DNA of 8,304 bases, from the NCBI GenBank assembly GCA_015494775.1, contig WGAP01000135.1, forward strand, positions 1-8,304. The letters run 5' to 3'. The notes beneath the pieces were generated by a model. The model saw only the letters and a list, made by a program, of their open reading frames with translations, was not told the DNA's origin and did not search any database. A program made the position numbers and the translations under genes. The DNA is from Flavobacteriales bacterium (GTDB lineage: Bacteria > Bacteroidota > Bacteroidia > Flavobacteriales > Flavobacteriaceae). Below, in pieces: positions 7,491-8,304 of the stretch; position 1 is the first letter of the stretch; every line of letters starts with the position of its first letter.

Positions 7491-7760
7491 ACGCTCCGAA
7501 ACCCGCCTGCGGCGGTTTTCTACGCGGCTCCGGGAGCCACCTGCGGTGTCTCCCTTCGCTTGCTGCGGAGCCCTGACGGTCTCCTTGCATGCCTCGGAAC
7601 CCTTCGGTTTCCTCGGCGCTCCGGGAACCTGCGGCTTTCGGGGGGCAAAGCCACAGGCCGCGCCTTGTTTCCCTTCGCACCTTCGGGAGCCGGCGCGCTC
7701 CGCCTATGGCTTCGCGCTTGTCTCCCTTCGGACTTCGCAAGCCCTTCGGTCTTGCTCCGC
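7491..7760. repeat. GC-rich noncoding array of short hairpins and shuffled repeats
   Basis: No credible gene. This stretch is a succession of small stem-loops: 7498-7520 (loop TGC, one mismatch), 7526-7538 (GGCTC-CGG-GAGCC), 7538-7548 (CACC-TGC-GGTG), 7597-7612 (around CTTC), 7633-7652 (GGCTTT/AAAGCC), 7686-7701 (GGAGC/GCTCC) and 7737-7755 (GCAAG/CTTGC around CTTCGG). Short words recur: CTTCGG at 7602, 7681, 7726 and 7744; CTGCGG at 7507, 7541, 7563 and 7629; GTCTCCCTTCG at 7548 and 7720; CTCCGGGA at 7528 and 7619 followed by ACCTGCGG at 7539 and 7627 (about 90 nt apart). The composition is unlike the neighbouring genes. It may be a multi-copy intergenic repeat or a transcribed RNA; function is unknown. 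Confidence 0.6.
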
Positions 7761-7782
7761 TACAATTTTTGTTGATGTATCC

Positions 7783-7798
7783 GCGCGATTTATCGCGC
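7783..7798. repeat. Perfect hairpin GCGCGA-TTTA-TCGCGC
   Basis: A six-base-pair perfect stem with a 4-nt loop, in the transition from the hairpin array to the next set of inverted repeats. No T-run follows, so it is not a standard terminator. Confidence 0.6.
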
Positions 7799-7821
7799 CG
7801 GGAAAAGGCCGGCGGCTGAGT

Positions 7822-7841
7822 GCCGCGGTGAAGCCGCGGTG
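7822..7841. repeat. Direct repeat of GCCGCGGTG
   Basis: GCCGCGGTG occurs at 7822-7830 and 7833-7841, separated by AA. Each copy contains the palindrome CCGCGG. This is the only exact adjacent direct repeat in the noncoding region apart from the AATTCAA pair at 7934-7947. Confidence 0.6.
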
Positions 7842-7842
7842 T

Positions 7843-7878
7843 ATCGAAGTCCCGGCCGGTCAATCCGGCCGCTTCGAT
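7843..7878. repeat. Long bulged hairpin
   Basis: ATCGAAG (7843-7849) pairs with CTTCGAT (7872-7878), and CGGCCGG (7853-7859) pairs with CCGGCCG (7865-7871), leaving loop TCAAT and a TCC bulge on one side. That gives 14 bp of helix in 36 nt, the strongest simple hairpin in the noncoding stretch. No T-run follows, and it lacks integron attC core sites. Confidence 0.7.
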
Positions 7879-7900
7879 GGTTGCCGGTGGGCCACACATC

Positions 7901-7970
7901 ATTAAAAAAAACGAATGTAAGTCGTTGAAAATCAATTCAAAATTCAAAATTTAGAATTCATAATTAGATT
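7901..7970. other. AT-rich linker with AATTCAA repeats
   Basis: This strongly AT-rich stretch separates two GC-rich structured blocks. AATTCAA is repeated in tandem at 7934-7940 and 7941-7947, followed by an AATTT/AGAATT segment. TAGATTTG at 7965-7972 matches the -7 promoter consensus, but no TTG is found at the right distance upstream. I see no gene here. Confidence 0.5.
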
Positions 7971-7971
7971 T

Positions 7972-8172
7972 GCGCCAGGGATGGAAGCGGTATGAGCCGC
8001 CGGCGGTGCCGATGGTTTTCCGCCCGGCGGAGGCGACCAGCAGGAAGCCCCACGCACGGGCGGGCGCGGGCGCGCGCGCCGCGCGCACCCGCGCAAAACC
8101 ACGGCATCCGCCAAGGCGAATATGAGCGGACAGCCCGGTGCCGCACATTGCGAAGCAATGTCGGCAGGCGCC
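7972..8172 (+). ncRNA. Candidate structured RNA (possibly Flavo-1-like)
   Basis: The element is closed by GCGCC (7972-7976) with GGCGC (8167-8171). Inside is a long interrupted helix: CGCC 7998-8001 with GGCG 8115-8118; GGCGG 8002-8006 with CCGCC 8108-8112; GCCG 8008-8011 with CGGC 8102-8105; TGGTTTT 8013-8019 with AAAACCA 8095-8101. It is capped by a GC hairpin (8064-8070 with 8088-8094, and 8072-8077 with 8081-8086). A second hairpin pairs TGCCG 8138-8142 with CGGCA 8162-8166 and ACATTGC 8144-8150 with GCAATGT 8154-8160, loop GAA. Between the helices lie unpaired AGGGATGGAAGCGG (7977-7990) and GAGCGGACAGCCCGG (8124-8138). From memory, this layout and the AGCGGA-AGCCCGG string resemble Flavo-1-type RNAs of Bacteroidota; that identity is uncertain. 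The strand is taken from the motif's orientation. Expression and function are unknown. Confidence 0.5.
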
Positions 8173-8211
8173 CAAAAAAACAAAAAAGGCAAGCACACAG
8201 GCCTGCCTTTT
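8168..8211 (-). terminator. Terminator of the leftward gene at the right edge
   Basis: AAAAGGCA (8184-8191) pairs with TGCCTTTT (8204-8211), an 8-bp stem with a 12-nt loop. Read leftward it is followed by a long T-tract (A-rich 8174-8187 on the plus strand), about 20 nt after the stop at 8232. Read rightward it ends in only TTTT, so it could also serve, more weakly, for the RNA element at 7972-8172. Confidence 0.75.
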
Positions 8212-8231
8212 GGTTATGAATGGATAGTTTG

Positions 8232-8304
8232 CTAAAATTCCTCGGCATGGATTTGGCCGGGTTCGCGCTTGGTGTGTTCCTTGAAGCCGTCGGCGGTGAG
8301 TAAA
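8232..8304 (-). CDS. C-terminal end of an unidentified leftward gene (partial)
   Basis: The minus strand reads an open frame from the window edge through 23 codons ending in LTADGFKEHTKREPGQIHAEEF and a TAG stop at 8234-8232. The mix of charged residues looks like a normal soluble-protein C-terminus, the frame is closed by a terminator at the expected distance, and codon choice resembles the other genes. The other two minus-strand frames give Arg/Pro/Cys-rich or short readings. Too little is present to name a family. Confidence 0.55.
   Translation of the reverse strand, partial: LLTADGFKEHTKREPGQIHAEEF

Noticed and set aside
7843..7878. Bulged palindrome considered as an integron attC site
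   Set aside because: The conserved core sites (RYYYAAC and GTTRRRY) are absent at the ends, and there is no integrase or cassette gene nearby.
7491..7880. Possible CRISPR array
   Set aside because: The repeated words are 6-11 nt, unevenly spaced and imperfect. There are no constant-length repeats with unique spacers and no cas genes.
7414..7905. 163-codon open frame on the plus strand across the hairpin array
   Set aside because: It begins inside the DUF4395 promoter region, overlaps several other open frames on both strands, is rich in Arg, Pro, Ser, Cys and Ala from GC-rich repeats, and matches no family I know. The DNA is better explained as noncoding repeats with few stop codons.
7477..7947. 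156-codon open frame on the minus strand over the same array
   Set aside because: It is the mirror of the previous frame. Low-complexity composition, no promoter or A/T-rich leader at its start, and no recognisable domain.
7965..7972. TAGATTTG as the promoter of the structured RNA
   Set aside because: It fits the -7 consensus, but no TTG lies 19-21 nt upstream, and the resulting start (about 7978) would leave out the 5' side of the closing GCGCC stem. Kept only as a note.
7944..8248. Several overlapping minus- and plus-strand frames across the structured element
   Set aside because: They are open because of high GC content. Their translations are Arg/Ala/Pro-rich, and the DNA shows base-pairing structure instead of codon structure.

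Overview
The window looks like a chromosomal segment from a member of the Bacteroidota (Bacteroidetes). Three things point there. Promoters have the phylum-specific form TTTG/TTG - about 20 nt - TAnnTTTG. Gene starts lack Shine-Dalgarno sequences and sit behind A/T-rich leaders. The efflux adaptor is a lipoprotein, and the RND pump is of the long (~1150 aa) type I associate with this phylum. I cannot place it below phylum or class level.

Positions 1-6762 hold one tightly packed rightward operon with its own promoter and terminator: a TetR-family regulator, a TolC-like outer-membrane channel, a lipoprotein periplasmic adaptor (HlyD/AcrA type) and a 1155-residue RND inner-membrane permease. Each junction overlaps by 1 or 4 nt (ATGA, TAATG, ATGA), so translation is probably coupled. 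Together the three structural proteins should form a tripartite proton-driven export pump across both membranes. The regulator lies first in its own operon, behind a promoter carrying an inverted repeat that could be its operator, which suggests autoregulated, inducer-responsive efflux. The substrate cannot be read from the sequence.

Positions 6788-7443 hold a leftward block, convergent with the operon: a DUF4395 membrane protein followed by an initiator tRNA-Met. The tRNA has its own well-formed promoter, whose -33 element overlaps the DUF4395 stop codon, and its own terminator, which lies back to back with the operon terminator.

Positions 7416-8231 (about 815 bases) contain no gene I believe. 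This stretch holds an A/T-rich divergent promoter region, a GC-rich array of small hairpins and shuffled short repeats (7491-7760), further strong inverted repeats (7783-7878), an AT-rich linker (7901-7970), and a roughly 200-nt element (7972-8172) whose complementary segments fold into a closed multi-stem structure resembling a Bacteroidota structured RNA (possibly Flavo-1-like). Open reading frames here appear in several frames on both strands and look spurious.

At the right edge, a leftward gene contributes only its last 23 codons, followed by a good leftward terminator. The most noteworthy material is the structured-RNA candidate and hairpin array, the membrane insertion inside the RND permease, the threefold repeated start of the adaptor gene, and the promoter element that shows an upstream TTG start of the regulator to be false.
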